Shown: piece after piece, positions 24,345-31,105 of the stretch | Layout of the letters: the number at the start of each line of letters is the position of its first letter | Numbering within the stretch: position 1 is the first letter of the stretch | NCBI RefSeq assembly: GCF_025938155.1 | Contig: NZ_JAPCZG010000003.1 | Location: 248,001-312,000 of the forward strand | Direction: 5' to 3' | From: Novosphingobium sp. KCTC 2891 | Lineage (GTDB): Bacteria; Pseudomonadota; Alphaproteobacteria; Sphingomonadales; Sphingomonadaceae | DNA length: 64,000 nt | The notes under the pieces: model-generated | The model's input: the letters and a program-made list of their open reading frames with translations, nothing else | The model's database searches: none | Told to the model about the DNA's origin: nothing | Program-made: the position numbers and the translations under genes

Positions 24345-25151
24345 ATGAAAGCCACCCATATGCAGCTTATCGACAATACCCCCGCCCCGAACGACGCCAT
24401 CTTAGTCCCCGCTGTGGAACATTATGGCAGCGCCTCCGACCAGCCTTCCTTTGAGATCGGCCCTGAGGACCAACACCACGTAGACGCCGTTTTGGGCATG
24501 GACCCCTTCAACGATGTTCCCGCGCCTTACGATCTCCCTGAGGGCCGCAGCTTCGGGGCGCTCAAGCTTACCGCGTTGCCCGCCGAAATGCAGGTAGCGG
24601 TCCGTGCGCGCCTCGCGGCCATCCCGGCCGGCCAGCGGGAAGCCAAGGAAGCCGAGTTCACTGCCGAAGCTATTCGGGGCATGCGTCCTAACATCCGCCT
24701 CATGACAGGGCTGGGCAGGGACGCCACGCCCTACCACCGCGAGCAACTCGCAATCACCCGCGAGTATCAGGACGCGGCTGCGGAGTTTGACAGGCTGCAA
24801 GGCGAGTTGTCCGCAGTGGCGCGCCATGTGACCCAGTTCGACCCGGTCACAGGGAAAGCCCACGCTGTTCCTGTCCCCAAAGTTTCCGAGGAGCGCCGCC
24901 GGGCGATTGTCGCCGAAATGGACTCTCTCGCTATCCGCATGCGATTGCTGCACAACGGCGACCAGCCCGGGGTTGAGGCTGAAATGCGGCTGAAACAGGC
25001 CATGTTTGAAACAGTGCAGGCCCGCAAGGAAACCCGACGGCAGATTGACGAGAGTGCCGAAGCCAAGCGCCGCGCGGTCGAGATCAACCGCGAAAGCCGC
25101 ATCAATGAGCATGCCCAGCGCCTCGCGGCCCTCACGCGGAATGCAACCTGA
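24345..25151 (+). CDS. Hypothetical island protein with charged helical C-terminus
   Basis: I do not recognise this 268-residue protein. The first 60 residues are acidic and Pro-rich. About 75-270 are mostly helical and highly charged, with long runs rich in Glu, Arg and Ala in the final 60 residues (ETVQARKETRRQIDESAEAKRR) that suggest a coiled coil. ATG 24345 or 24360 could be the start; neither has a clear Shine-Dalgarno. It begins a coupled trio, its TGA overlapping the next start (TGATG). Scaffold-like or DNA-associated phage proteins have such composition, but no function is assigned. Confidence 0.7.
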   Translation: MKATHMQLIDNTPAPNDAILVPAVEHYGSASDQPSFEIGPEDQHHVDAVLGMDPFNDVPAPYDLPEGRSFGALKLTALPAEMQVAVRARLAAIPAGQREAKEAEFTAEAIRGMRPNIRLMTGLGRDATPYHREQLAITREYQDAAAEFDRLQGELSAVARHVTQFDPVTGKAHAVPVPKVSEERRRAIVAEMDSLAIRMRLLHNGDQPGVEAEMRLKQAMFETVQARKETRRQIDESAEAKRRAVEINRESRINEHAQRLAALTRNAT

Positions 25152-25237
25152 TGCGGCTTAGGACAGCGAACCTTCTCACGGTGCAAGAGGTGCTGCCCGG
25201 CATGCGTCGTTTCGATTATGAAGCTTCGGTGCTGTGA
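25151..25237 (+). CDS. Tiny coupled ORF (28 residues)
   Basis: ATG 25151 shares a base with the stop of the previous gene, and its own TGA overlaps the GTG start of the next gene (GTGA). The peptide MRLRTANLLTVQEVLPGMRR continues with FDYEASVL. It may be a real small protein or simply a translational bridge. No family recognised. Confidence 0.35.
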   Translation: MRLRTANLLTVQEVLPGMRRFDYEASVL

Positions 25238-25554
25238 GAGGCTTCTACTCGATTGGCGCGAAGGTTTGGCCCGGCCGCCGCTCTAGGAGCGTGGCCACAC
25301 TTCCCGACCCCTACGCGCCTAGCTCTCCCGACTTCGCGGAACGGACGACGGAAACGACCACCCAAATCGCGCCGGGAATGCTTCGGATCGATATTGGCGC
25401 GCCGATGGATGCAGCTGCCAAGGGCAAGCGCAAGGTTCCCCTGCGGTCTCCCGCTGAACCATTCGACGCTCCTAAGCCCCAGCCCGCGAGCCAGCCCAAG
25501 CCCCGAAAGGGGCGCAGCTGGAAGGAGGATTACGGACTCGCCCGCCATTCCTGA
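25234..25554 (+). CDS. Hypothetical basic, Pro-rich protein
   Basis: This protein of 106 residues starts at GTG 25234, overlapping the preceding stop by 4 bases. The sequence is low in hydrophobic residues. The C-terminal half is rich in Lys, Pro and Ala (KGKRKVPLRSPAEP, then KPQPASQPKPRKGRSWKED) and is probably disordered and nucleic-acid-binding. Function is unknown; membership of a coupled island transcript supports expression. Confidence 0.5.
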   Translation: MRGFYSIGAKVWPGRRSRSVATLPDPYAPSSPDFAERTTETTTQIAPGMLRIDIGAPMDAAAKGKRKVPLRSPAEPFDAPKPQPASQPKPRKGRSWKEDYGLARHS

Positions 25555-25602
25555 CGGGCATGGGCAGTTATCAGGAACTGGACAACGCCTCGTTACCGTT
25601 CG

Positions 25603-25728
25603 CGACCCGCTGCCGGGTCGTCTGCTCTCTGGGACGACGTGCAAGCCCTAGCGGCTCTCGCGTCCCGCTTCGATACCTCACCCCCTAACCGAACCCGCAC
25701 CCAAGGAACTCTGCCGGATCACCGGCAG
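25603..25728. other. Two hairpins in a gene-free stretch
   Basis: CGACCCG-CTGC-CGGGTCG (25603-25620) and CTGCCGG-ATCA-CCGGCAG (25711-25728) are perfect 7-bp stems with 4-base loops between the coupled trio and the next small gene. They could end the upstream transcript; neither has a long T-run. Confidence 0.35.
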
Positions 25729-25762
25729 GGCGCTTTGCCGTGCCAGTAGGAAACGCACTCCC

Positions 25763-25987
25763 ATGTCCAACTCGTTTCGTTCCGCCATCAACGCCAAGTG
25801 CCGAGAGTGCGTCTACGATCCTCTTAGCCGGGGAACGTGGCGCGAGCAGGTCGCCGATTGCGTTAACGCCAACTGCGCTTTGCATGCCCTTCGACCTGTC
25901 CCGAGGGGCGCAACGGTCGACGGCAAGCCTTGCCCTATGAAGGTCTCTGCTATCCGGGCGAAGCTCGCCCAAACCGTGGTGGCGTAA
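25763..25987 (+). CDS. Small Cys-rich phage-type protein
   Basis: This is a 74-residue protein whose core AKCRECVYDPLSRGTWREQV, followed by CVNANCALHALRPVPR, matches a small protein I know from many proteobacterial phages and prophages. The four cysteines (CxxC, then C and C) and a His suggest a zinc site. An AGGAAA stretch precedes ATG 25763. It supports a phage ancestry for the island. The molecular role is unknown. Confidence 0.75.
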   Translation: MSNSFRSAINAKCRECVYDPLSRGTWREQVADCVNANCALHALRPVPRGATVDGKPCPMKVSAIRAKLAQTVVA

Positions 25988-26105
25988 ACGCCTCATTTCG
26001 AGTCACTGAAGGCTGCTGCAGGCGTGACCGGCACTCCCGGCTCCCCGCAGCGGCCTTCGGTTCTCCTTGCATGAAAACAGCGGCGAAATGCCGCAAGGAG
26101 CGACC

Positions 26106-26447
26106 ATGCCGCGAAAGACCCCTCCGGTCCCTGTGCCCGACGGCTACCACTACTGCTTCATTTGCGAGGCAGCCATGCCTGCCGACAGTTTCCCTATCCG
26201 TGATGGTAAGCCCAGATCGCCCTGCCGCCCATGCGGCCGCAAGTCTCGCGAGCGAACAGCAGCGATGCAGAGGCTAATGGACGAGGCCCGCGCCGAAATG
26301 CGCGCCTTCTTTGCCTCTCGTCCGCCGCCGCCGCCAATCGTTCCCGTCTACGAGGTCAACGACGGCCTAGCCCGGTGGGTTGAAAGGCGGGGTGCCGAGG
26401 AGCGCCGAAAGGCCCGTCGGTTCAAGAAGGATTCCGCCCAATCATGA
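26106..26447 (+). CDS. Small zinc-finger-like island protein
   Basis: This 113-residue protein has CFICEAAMPADSF and CRPCGRKSRER at about residues 17-45, a two-CxxC treble-clef-like pattern also seen in phage endonuclease VII or HNH-like N-termini. The rest is helical and basic (RRGAEERRKARRFKKD). ATG 26106 was chosen because AAGGAG lies 5 bases upstream. That Shine-Dalgarno pairs with an upstream CTCCTTGC (26063-26070), so translation could be structure-controlled. Its stop overlaps the next start (ATGA). Confidence 0.65.
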   Translation: MPRKTPPVPVPDGYHYCFICEAAMPADSFPIRDGKPRSPCRPCGRKSRERTAAMQRLMDEARAEMRAFFASRPPPPPIVPVYEVNDGLARWVERRGAEERRKARRFKKDSAQS

Positions 26448-26638
26448 CCACGAACAAGATTGCCAAACGTTTCCCGGCGGCTGCCTTCGCAGCGCACCTG
26501 GGCGAAGCAAGGCGCGACCGGTTCTCCCGGTTTGCCCTCGCAGTCCCGACGGATGCCCTAAGGGCGTTCCTTCGGTCGCAGAACGGCACCAAGAATCCCC
26601 GAGCGGTGCCCGGCTGGTACTTCCGGCCCAAACGATAG
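26444..26638 (+). CDS. Hypothetical small basic protein, coupled to the upstream gene
   Basis: This protein of 64 residues is very basic with about nine arginines. It begins MTTNKIAKRFPAAAFAAHLG and ends GWYFRPKR. ATG 26444 overlaps the previous stop by 4 bases. I recognise no family. The composition would suit nucleic-acid binding. Confidence 0.5.
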   Translation: MTTNKIAKRFPAAAFAAHLGEARRDRFSRFALAVPTDALRAFLRSQNGTKNPRAVPGWYFRPKR

Positions 26639-27146
26639 ATTTTCCGCAAAAATCCGAAGCGCCATAGCGCAGCGGACAAGAGCCCCATTCCCCCCATCGG
26701 GTACCCGGTTGGCCATGGCGGCCGCCGCCGGGCCTTGCTTACCTGATCCTCCAACGGATCGGCAGGAGGCCCGGCGGCATACCGGGGGATCACTTGGGGC
26801 AGGGGGTGCTGCGGTTCGTGTCGAGCAGCCACGCCAACCGGGCGCGAATGCGGGCAACCCGATCTGCCCTATCGCCGGGATGCTGGCGGCAGCGCGCTGC
26901 CTTGTCTTGTCCTTCGCCGTTCCGTCCGTTGGTCACTCTAAGCTCTCCTATGCGCCGCTCCGTGCGGCAGGGCGGGGCGTAGATGACCGGTGCGGCCGTC
27001 GAAAGGTGACCGTTCCACATGCCAGAAAGCTCTGAGTCCAGACGAGTCTTTAGCGCGGTGAACCGTGCATCCCACCCGACTGCACCCCTTTTGATGTCTT
27101 ACAAAATGGAGTAACGCTCGTTGCATCGTTTTGTAAGGAGCCTGAT
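26639..27146. other. Gene-poor stretch upstream of the serine recombinase
   Basis: About 500 bases hold no gene I can support. Open frames exist (for example 26794-26982 on + and 26790-27020 on -), but they lack ribosome sites and recognisable features. At 26659-26720 there is a tRNA-like stretch: a GCGCCAT start, AGCGCAGCGG-like D arm, an anticodon-type stem CCCAT/ATCGG with one mismatch. It has no T-loop, so it is at most a remnant. The right end holds the recombinase inverted repeat (27098-27137). Confidence 0.5.
27098..27137. promoter_or_regulatory. Inverted repeat, candidate recombinase site or operator
   Basis: CTTACAAAA (27098-27106) and TTTTGTAAG (27129-27137) are perfect 9-bp inverted copies separated by 22 bases. 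The right arm touches the AAGGAG Shine-Dalgarno of the serine recombinase. A crossover or res-like binding site, or autoregulation, is likely. Confidence 0.55.
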
Positions 27147-27824
27147 ATGTCCCGCGTTGCCGCCTACTACCGCGTCTCGACTGAAGGACAGGGGCGCTCG
27201 GGCCTCGGGCTTGAAGCGCAGCGCCAGTCTGTCCGCGCCCTGTGCGAGGGCCGGGGCTGGGAGATTGTGGCCGAGTTCACAGAGGTAGAAAGCGGCAAGC
27301 GCAACGACCGCCCGCAACTGCATGCGGCTCTGGACCATGCCCGCCTCACCGGGTCCAAGCTCGTTGTCGCCAAGCTGGACCGCCTGAGCCGCGATGCCGC
27401 GTTCACGTTACAACTGCGGAACAGTGGCGTGGACTTCACTTGCGCTGACAATCCCGACGTCAACCGGCTGACCATCGGCCTGCTGGCCGTGATCAACGAG
27501 GACGAGCGCGAGCGTATCTCCGAGCGGACCAAAGCCGCATTGGCTGCCGCAAAGGCTCGGGGACAGCGGCTGGGCAACCCTAACGGCGCTGCGGCGCTCC
27601 GCCGGGCGGGTAAGGGCAACGGCGCGTCCGTGGAGTCGATCAAGGCGAACGCTGATTCGTTTGCAGAAGGCCTGAGGGACACCGTCGAGCGCATCAAGGC
27701 AACTGGCGTCACCTCGCTTGCTGGCATCGCGTCTGAATTGAACACCCTGCACATGAAGACCGCGCGGGGCGGGCATTGGCATGCGTCGTCCGTTAGGAAC
27801 CTGCTGGCGCGTTTGGGGGGCTGA
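27147..27824 (+). CDS. Serine recombinase (resolvase/invertase family)
   Basis: This is a 225-residue small serine recombinase. The catalytic Ser11 lies in AAYYRVSTEGQ. KLDRLSRDAAF (about 72-82) and ERERISERTKAAL form the conserved arginine-rich helix. The C-terminal 60 residues contain a short helix-turn-helix (SLAGIASELNTLHMKT). Its own AAGGAG lies 6 bases before ATG 27147, inside an inverted repeat. The element already has a tyrosine integrase, so this enzyme may resolve or invert DNA or simply be cargo. The catalytic core looks intact. Confidence 0.9.
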   Translation: MSRVAAYYRVSTEGQGRSGLGLEAQRQSVRALCEGRGWEIVAEFTEVESGKRNDRPQLHAALDHARLTGSKLVVAKLDRLSRDAAFTLQLRNSGVDFTCADNPDVNRLTIGLLAVINEDERERISERTKAALAAAKARGQRLGNPNGAAALRRAGKGNGASVESIKANADSFAEGLRDTVERIKATGVTSLAGIASELNTLHMKTARGGHWHASSVRNLLARLGG

Positions 27825-27930
27825 GGGTGTCGGGGAGTTGCCCTCGCCCTCCCGTCGCCCTGCTTTTTTCCCCCTGCCCCCTGCTTGCGCCCATTGGAGG
27901 TGCAGCAGGAGGCCTGTCGGTAGGAGATTA

Positions 27931-28734
27931 TCAAGCAGCGACAGCCGCCGTCCTTGCCTCCCACGTCTCGATCAGAAACATAGACATCGCGCCACTGAGG
28001 TTGACGGCGAGTAGGGCATGGCGAGGAAGTGGCTTTACAGCCCCACGGCCATGGCCGTGAGCGTCGCCAACCTTGTTGCGGAGCGTCCCAAGCCCTTCAA
28101 CGACGCTGGTACAGCCGCCGAGGATGCGTTTGAAGGCCTCTTCGGAATGCTGCGACGGGCCGAGGTTCAGATATTCGGCGGTGCGCCTGTACAGCTTGGG
28201 CAGATCGGGGTTTTCGCTAAGAACATCGGTCGCATCGGCCGCCTCCAATATCAGCCGGCAGGTGCTTTCCAACAACGTGCGCGCGCTTGTTACTGCGCCT
28301 TCGGGATCAAATGTGCAGCGAGCGATGGCTTTGTCCCAGATAGGACGAACATGCGCTTCGTCTAGCTTGGAAAGCGCCTCGGCCACGATGTTCTCGACAG
28401 GTGTAAACCGTTCGAGGTGATCCAAGAGTGCCTTGAATTCGTCGCGGACGAACGACCGGCGTGGTTCCCAGTGGGGACTCACCTGCTTGGCGAACGACCA
28501 TAGGGCGGCGACATCGCGGATGCGCTTCAGAAAGGAGGGGGCGAGGCCGATGTAACGAGGATTGTTCAGCAGGTCATTGCGTAGAGCGGCGAAGTCCTCG
28601 GGGGTTATTCTTTCGCTGGTGAACGCCCCCACTAGCATCTCCTGATAGCCGATAACGCGATTGAAATCGTCGTTTCTACTGTCAGAGGATGGAGTTTCTC
28701 TTGTGTGCGAAGGGGGCAAGGGAGTCTGAGCCAT
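27931..28734 (-). CDS. Abortive infection family protein (Abi_C-like)
   Basis: This 267-residue protein has a helical N-terminal half (ITPEDFAALRNDLLNNPRY, later FLKRIRDVAALWSF). The C-terminal domain from about residue 145 matches my recollection of the Abi_C (PF14355) pattern: GAVTSARTLLESTCRLIL, DLPKLYRRTAEYLNL, then TLRNKVGDAHGHGRG. That HGHGRG-type motif resembles the catalytic RxxxH of HEPN-fold RNases, but this is inference. ATG 28734 was chosen; the frame continues 40 codons upstream into the island end repeats. A perfect hairpin (28735-28754) abuts the start and leaves no Shine-Dalgarno. It is probably a phage-defence cargo gene. Confidence 0.75.
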   Translation of the reverse strand: MAQTPLPPSHTRETPSSDSRNDDFNRVIGYQEMLVGAFTSERITPEDFAALRNDLLNNPRYIGLAPSFLKRIRDVAALWSFAKQVSPHWEPRRSFVRDEFKALLDHLERFTPVENIVAEALSKLDEAHVRPIWDKAIARCTFDPEGAVTSARTLLESTCRLILEAADATDVLSENPDLPKLYRRTAEYLNLGPSQHSEEAFKRILGGCTSVVEGLGTLRNKVGDAHGHGRGAVKPLPRHALLAVNLSGAMSMFLIETWEARTAAVAA

Positions 28735-28754
28735 GGGTGAAGAATACTTCACCC
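28735..28754. promoter_or_regulatory. Perfect inverted repeat abutting the Abi start codon
   Basis: GGGTGAAG (28735-28742) and CTTCACCC (28747-28754) flank a 4-base loop, directly adjoining the ATG on the minus strand. It covers the position where a ribosome site would be, so it may be an operator or a translation-blocking hairpin. Confidence 0.65.
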
Positions 28755-28842
28755 GGCTTCCCGCGAAAAGGTTGACGCTGCGAAAACCGTTGAAACCGCA
28801 TGTCGCAAGCTTCAGCCGCTTTGTCGCACCGATTCGGGTTAA

Positions 28843-28868
28843 GCTTGGGGCCAACGAATGGGGCCAAC
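28843..28868. repeat. Paired repeats at the right end of the island
   Basis: GCTTGGGGCCAAC (28843-28855) and GAATGGGGCCAAC (28856-28868) are tandem 13-bp units sharing TGGGGCCAAC with the pair at 21805-21830, in the same orientation. They lie 51 bases inside the right attachment repeat and are candidate integrase arm sites. Confidence 0.65.
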
Positions 28869-28919
28869 AATGGTTCGCTGTCGTAGATTAAATCTATGAT
28901 TTTAAACGATTTTTGAGAA

Positions 28920-28937
28920 CTGGCTGGGGCGGCAGGA
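28920..28937. other. Right attachment repeat within tRNA-Gln
   Basis: CTGGCTGGGGCGGCAGGA is identical to 21717-21734. It covers the CCA end, acceptor strand and part of the T stem of tRNA-Gln, the usual integrase crossover region. Confidence 0.85.
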
Positions 28938-28995
28938 TTCGAACCTGCGAATGCCGGTACCAAAAACCGGTGCCTTACCACTTGGCGACGCCCCA
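28921..28995 (-). tRNA. tRNA-Gln (anticodon TTG)
   Basis: Read on the minus strand, the gene begins TGGGGCGTCGCCAAGTGGTA, has the anticodon loop containing TTTTTGG with anticodon TTG, the T-loop GGTTCGAATCC and ends CGCCCCAGCCA with CCA encoded. The 7-bp acceptor stem is perfect. It is the integration site of the island, which preserves a complete gene at this end. Confidence 0.96.
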
Positions 28996-29108
28996 GCAGG
29001 AGAGGCGCTTATAGCGGCGCCTTCGGCAATGAAAAGAGGGTGCGCGCCGGGGTGGGCCTTGTTGTCCCCGGCGCGCTTCGGGATGCTCTCGCGTGTGGTC
29101 AGGTGTCG

Positions 29109-29951
29109 TTAGGTGTCGTTCAGGGCATCGAAGTTGGCGGGCGAATGGCGCTCGGGGATGCCTTTGGTCAGGTTGTTGACCAGCCGGCCGCGGCGCGCGC
29201 CGGGGCGGGCGTCGATCTCTGCCACCCAGCGGCCGACGTTGGCGTATTCGTGCATCGACAGGAAGGTCGCCGCATCGCCATAGGCATCGCCGCGATGGAG
29301 CGCGCCGAACCACGCGTAGGTGGCGATGTCGGCGATGGTGTAGTCATCCCCCGCGAGGAACCGGCTTTCGCCGAGGCGGCGATCCGCGACCGAGAAAAGC
29401 CGCTTGGTTTCCATGGCATAGCGATCGATCGCATATTCGATCTTGAACGGCGCATAGTGGTAGAAATGGCCGAAGCCGCCGCCGATGAACGGTGCGCTGC
29501 CCATCTGCCAGAACAGCCAGGAAAGGCACTCGGCGCGGCCCTTGGCGTCTGTCGGAATGAAGCGTCCGAACTTCTCGGCAAGGTGCAGCAGCATCGCGCC
29601 CGATTCGAACAGGCGGATCGGCTCCGGCCCGCTGCGATCGACCAGCGCGGGAATCTTGGAATTGGGATTCACATCGACGAAGCCGGTGGTGAACTGGTCG
29701 CCTTCGAAGATCTTGATCAGCCAGGCGTCGTATTCGGCGTCCGTGATCCCGGCCTCGAGCAGTTCCTCGAACAGGATCGTCACTTTCTGGCCGTTGGGCG
29801 TGCCCAGCGAATAGAGCTGGAACGGGTGCTCGCCCACCGGCAGCTCGGCCTCGCGGATCGGTCCGGCGATGGGGCGGTTGAGGCTGGCGAAAGCGCCGCC
29901 GTTCGGCTTTTCCCAGGTCCAGACCTTGGGCGGGACGTATTCTTCGGACAT
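29109..29951 (-). CDS. yghU: YghU-like glutathione S-transferase (disulfide-bond oxidoreductase)
   Basis: This 280-residue protein starts with VPPKVWTWEKPNGGAFASLN, close to E. coli YghU. Next comes a thioredoxin-fold N-terminal domain (HPFQLYSLGTPNGQKVTI, about 41-58; NPNSKIPALVD near 95-105 with the cis-Pro) and a helical C-terminal GST domain. The family binds two glutathiones and reduces disulfides. ATG 29951 fits the family start. It is divergent from the topoisomerase gene. Confidence 0.9.
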   Translation of the reverse strand: MSEEYVPPKVWTWEKPNGGAFASLNRPIAGPIREAELPVGEHPFQLYSLGTPNGQKVTILFEELLEAGITDAEYDAWLIKIFEGDQFTTGFVDVNPNSKIPALVDRSGPEPIRLFESGAMLLHLAEKFGRFIPTDAKGRAECLSWLFWQMGSAPFIGGGFGHFYHYAPFKIEYAIDRYAMETKRLFSVADRRLGESRFLAGDDYTIADIATYAWFGALHRGDAYGDAATFLSMHEYANVGRWVAEIDARPGARRGRLVNNLTKGIPERHSPANFDALNDT

Positions 29952-30053
29952 CGCGGGGATCCTTTCAGGCGTGAACCGCCGATGGGAAATGGGCAGGGAG
30001 GGAGGTGGGCGGCGCGGGCAGGAACCGCAAGGGGGCTGCCTCGTTCGCCGGAC

Positions 30054-31091
30054 ATGGGCAACAAAGCGCGTTCGATCCGCATCGGCAAGACCCGGCTGGT
30101 CTACGTCGACGATTCCCTCCCCGGCATCCGCCGCCGGCGCATGGGCCAGGGCTGGGGATACTGGGATGCGGACGGCCAGCGGATCACCGACCGGGGCGAG
30201 ATCAACCGGCTCAACGCCATCGGCCTGCCGCCCGCCTATGGCGAGGCGTGGTTCTGCCCCGCGCCCAACGGCCATGTGCTGGCTACGGGGATCGATGCGC
30301 GGGGGCGCAAGCAATACCGCTATCATCCTGAATTCCGCACCGCGCGCGAAAGCGAGAAGTTCGATCGCACCGCGCGGTTCGGGCATCTGCTGCCACTGGT
30401 CCGCCGCCGGGTGGAGGACGATCTGCGCGCGCCCAGGCTGACGCGCGAACGCTGCATCGCTTCGGTGGTGAGGCTGCTTGATTCGGGCGGTATCCGCGTG
30501 GGCAACGAGGCTTATGCCCGGGCGAACGCCAGCTTCGGCGCGACCACGCTGCGGATGCGCCATGCCGATGTGAGAGGAGGCACGCTGCTGTTAAGGTTCA
30601 AGGCGAAGTCCGGAAAATTGCGTGAGATGCGGATCAGCGACCGGGGTCTCGTCCGCTTCGTGAAGAAGATGCAGGACCTGCCGGGCCAGCACCTGTTCCA
30701 GTATCTGGATGACGACGGCGCGGCCTGCCCGGTGGGGTCGGCCGAGGTGAACGACTACTTGCGAGAGACGATGGGCGACGATTTCACCGCCAAGCACTTC
30801 CGCACCTGGCACGCGAGCGCGCTGGCGTTCGGCCTGCTGGCCGGGGCGGACGGGCAGGTGACGTTGAAGGCGCTGCTGGCGGAGGTGTCCGAGCGGCTGG
30901 GCAACACCCCGGCCATCGCACGCAAGAGCTATGTCCACCCGGCGGTGCTGGCGCTGGTCGAGCGGCAGGAGGCATGGCGCGCCGCGCTGAAGCTGCCCCG
31001 TGCGACGCAGTGGCTGGATCGCAACGAGCGGGGGCTGATCGCGCTGCTGGAAGCCGGACCGCGCGCGGCGGAACTGCTACGAGCCGGGTAA
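30054..31091 (+). CDS. DNA topoisomerase IB
   Basis: This 345-residue bacterial type IB topoisomerase has an N-terminal beta domain (to about 85) followed by the catalytic domain. GNEAYARAN holds the first active-site Arg region, and the nucleophile is Tyr293 in ARKSYVHP. KSGKLREMRISDR carries the catalytic Lys strand, and FRTWHASALAF the Arg/His helix. It relaxes supercoils by a 3'-phosphotyrosine link. ATG 30054 is chosen by family start. Confidence 0.92.
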   Translation: MGNKARSIRIGKTRLVYVDDSLPGIRRRRMGQGWGYWDADGQRITDRGEINRLNAIGLPPAYGEAWFCPAPNGHVLATGIDARGRKQYRYHPEFRTARESEKFDRTARFGHLLPLVRRRVEDDLRAPRLTRERCIASVVRLLDSGGIRVGNEAYARANASFGATTLRMRHADVRGGTLLLRFKAKSGKLREMRISDRGLVRFVKKMQDLPGQHLFQYLDDDGAACPVGSAEVNDYLRETMGDDFTAKHFRTWHASALAFGLLAGADGQVTLKALLAEVSERLGNTPAIARKSYVHPAVLALVERQEAWRAALKLPRATQWLDRNERGLIALLEAGPRAAELLRAG

Positions 31092-31105
31092 GCCGGCGCG
31101 CGACC

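Larger units (their letters stand above)
21717..28937. mobile_element. Integrated island in tRNA-Gln (about 7.2 kb)
   Basis: The segment is bounded by an 18-bp direct repeat (21717-21734 and 28920-28937). The right copy is the 3' end of tRNA-Gln. Inside are a tyrosine integrase, an antirepressor pseudogene, small phage-like genes, a serine recombinase and an abortive-infection-type gene. There are no capsid, tail, terminase or replication genes that I can recognise. That makes it a phage satellite or small genomic island rather than a full prophage. Codon choice and base composition look less GC-skewed than the flanks. Confidence 0.85.

Noticed and set aside
26709-27035. Possible 108-residue gene in the island
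   Set aside because: No ribosome site, low-complexity start, and several competing frames of equal quality in the same stretch.
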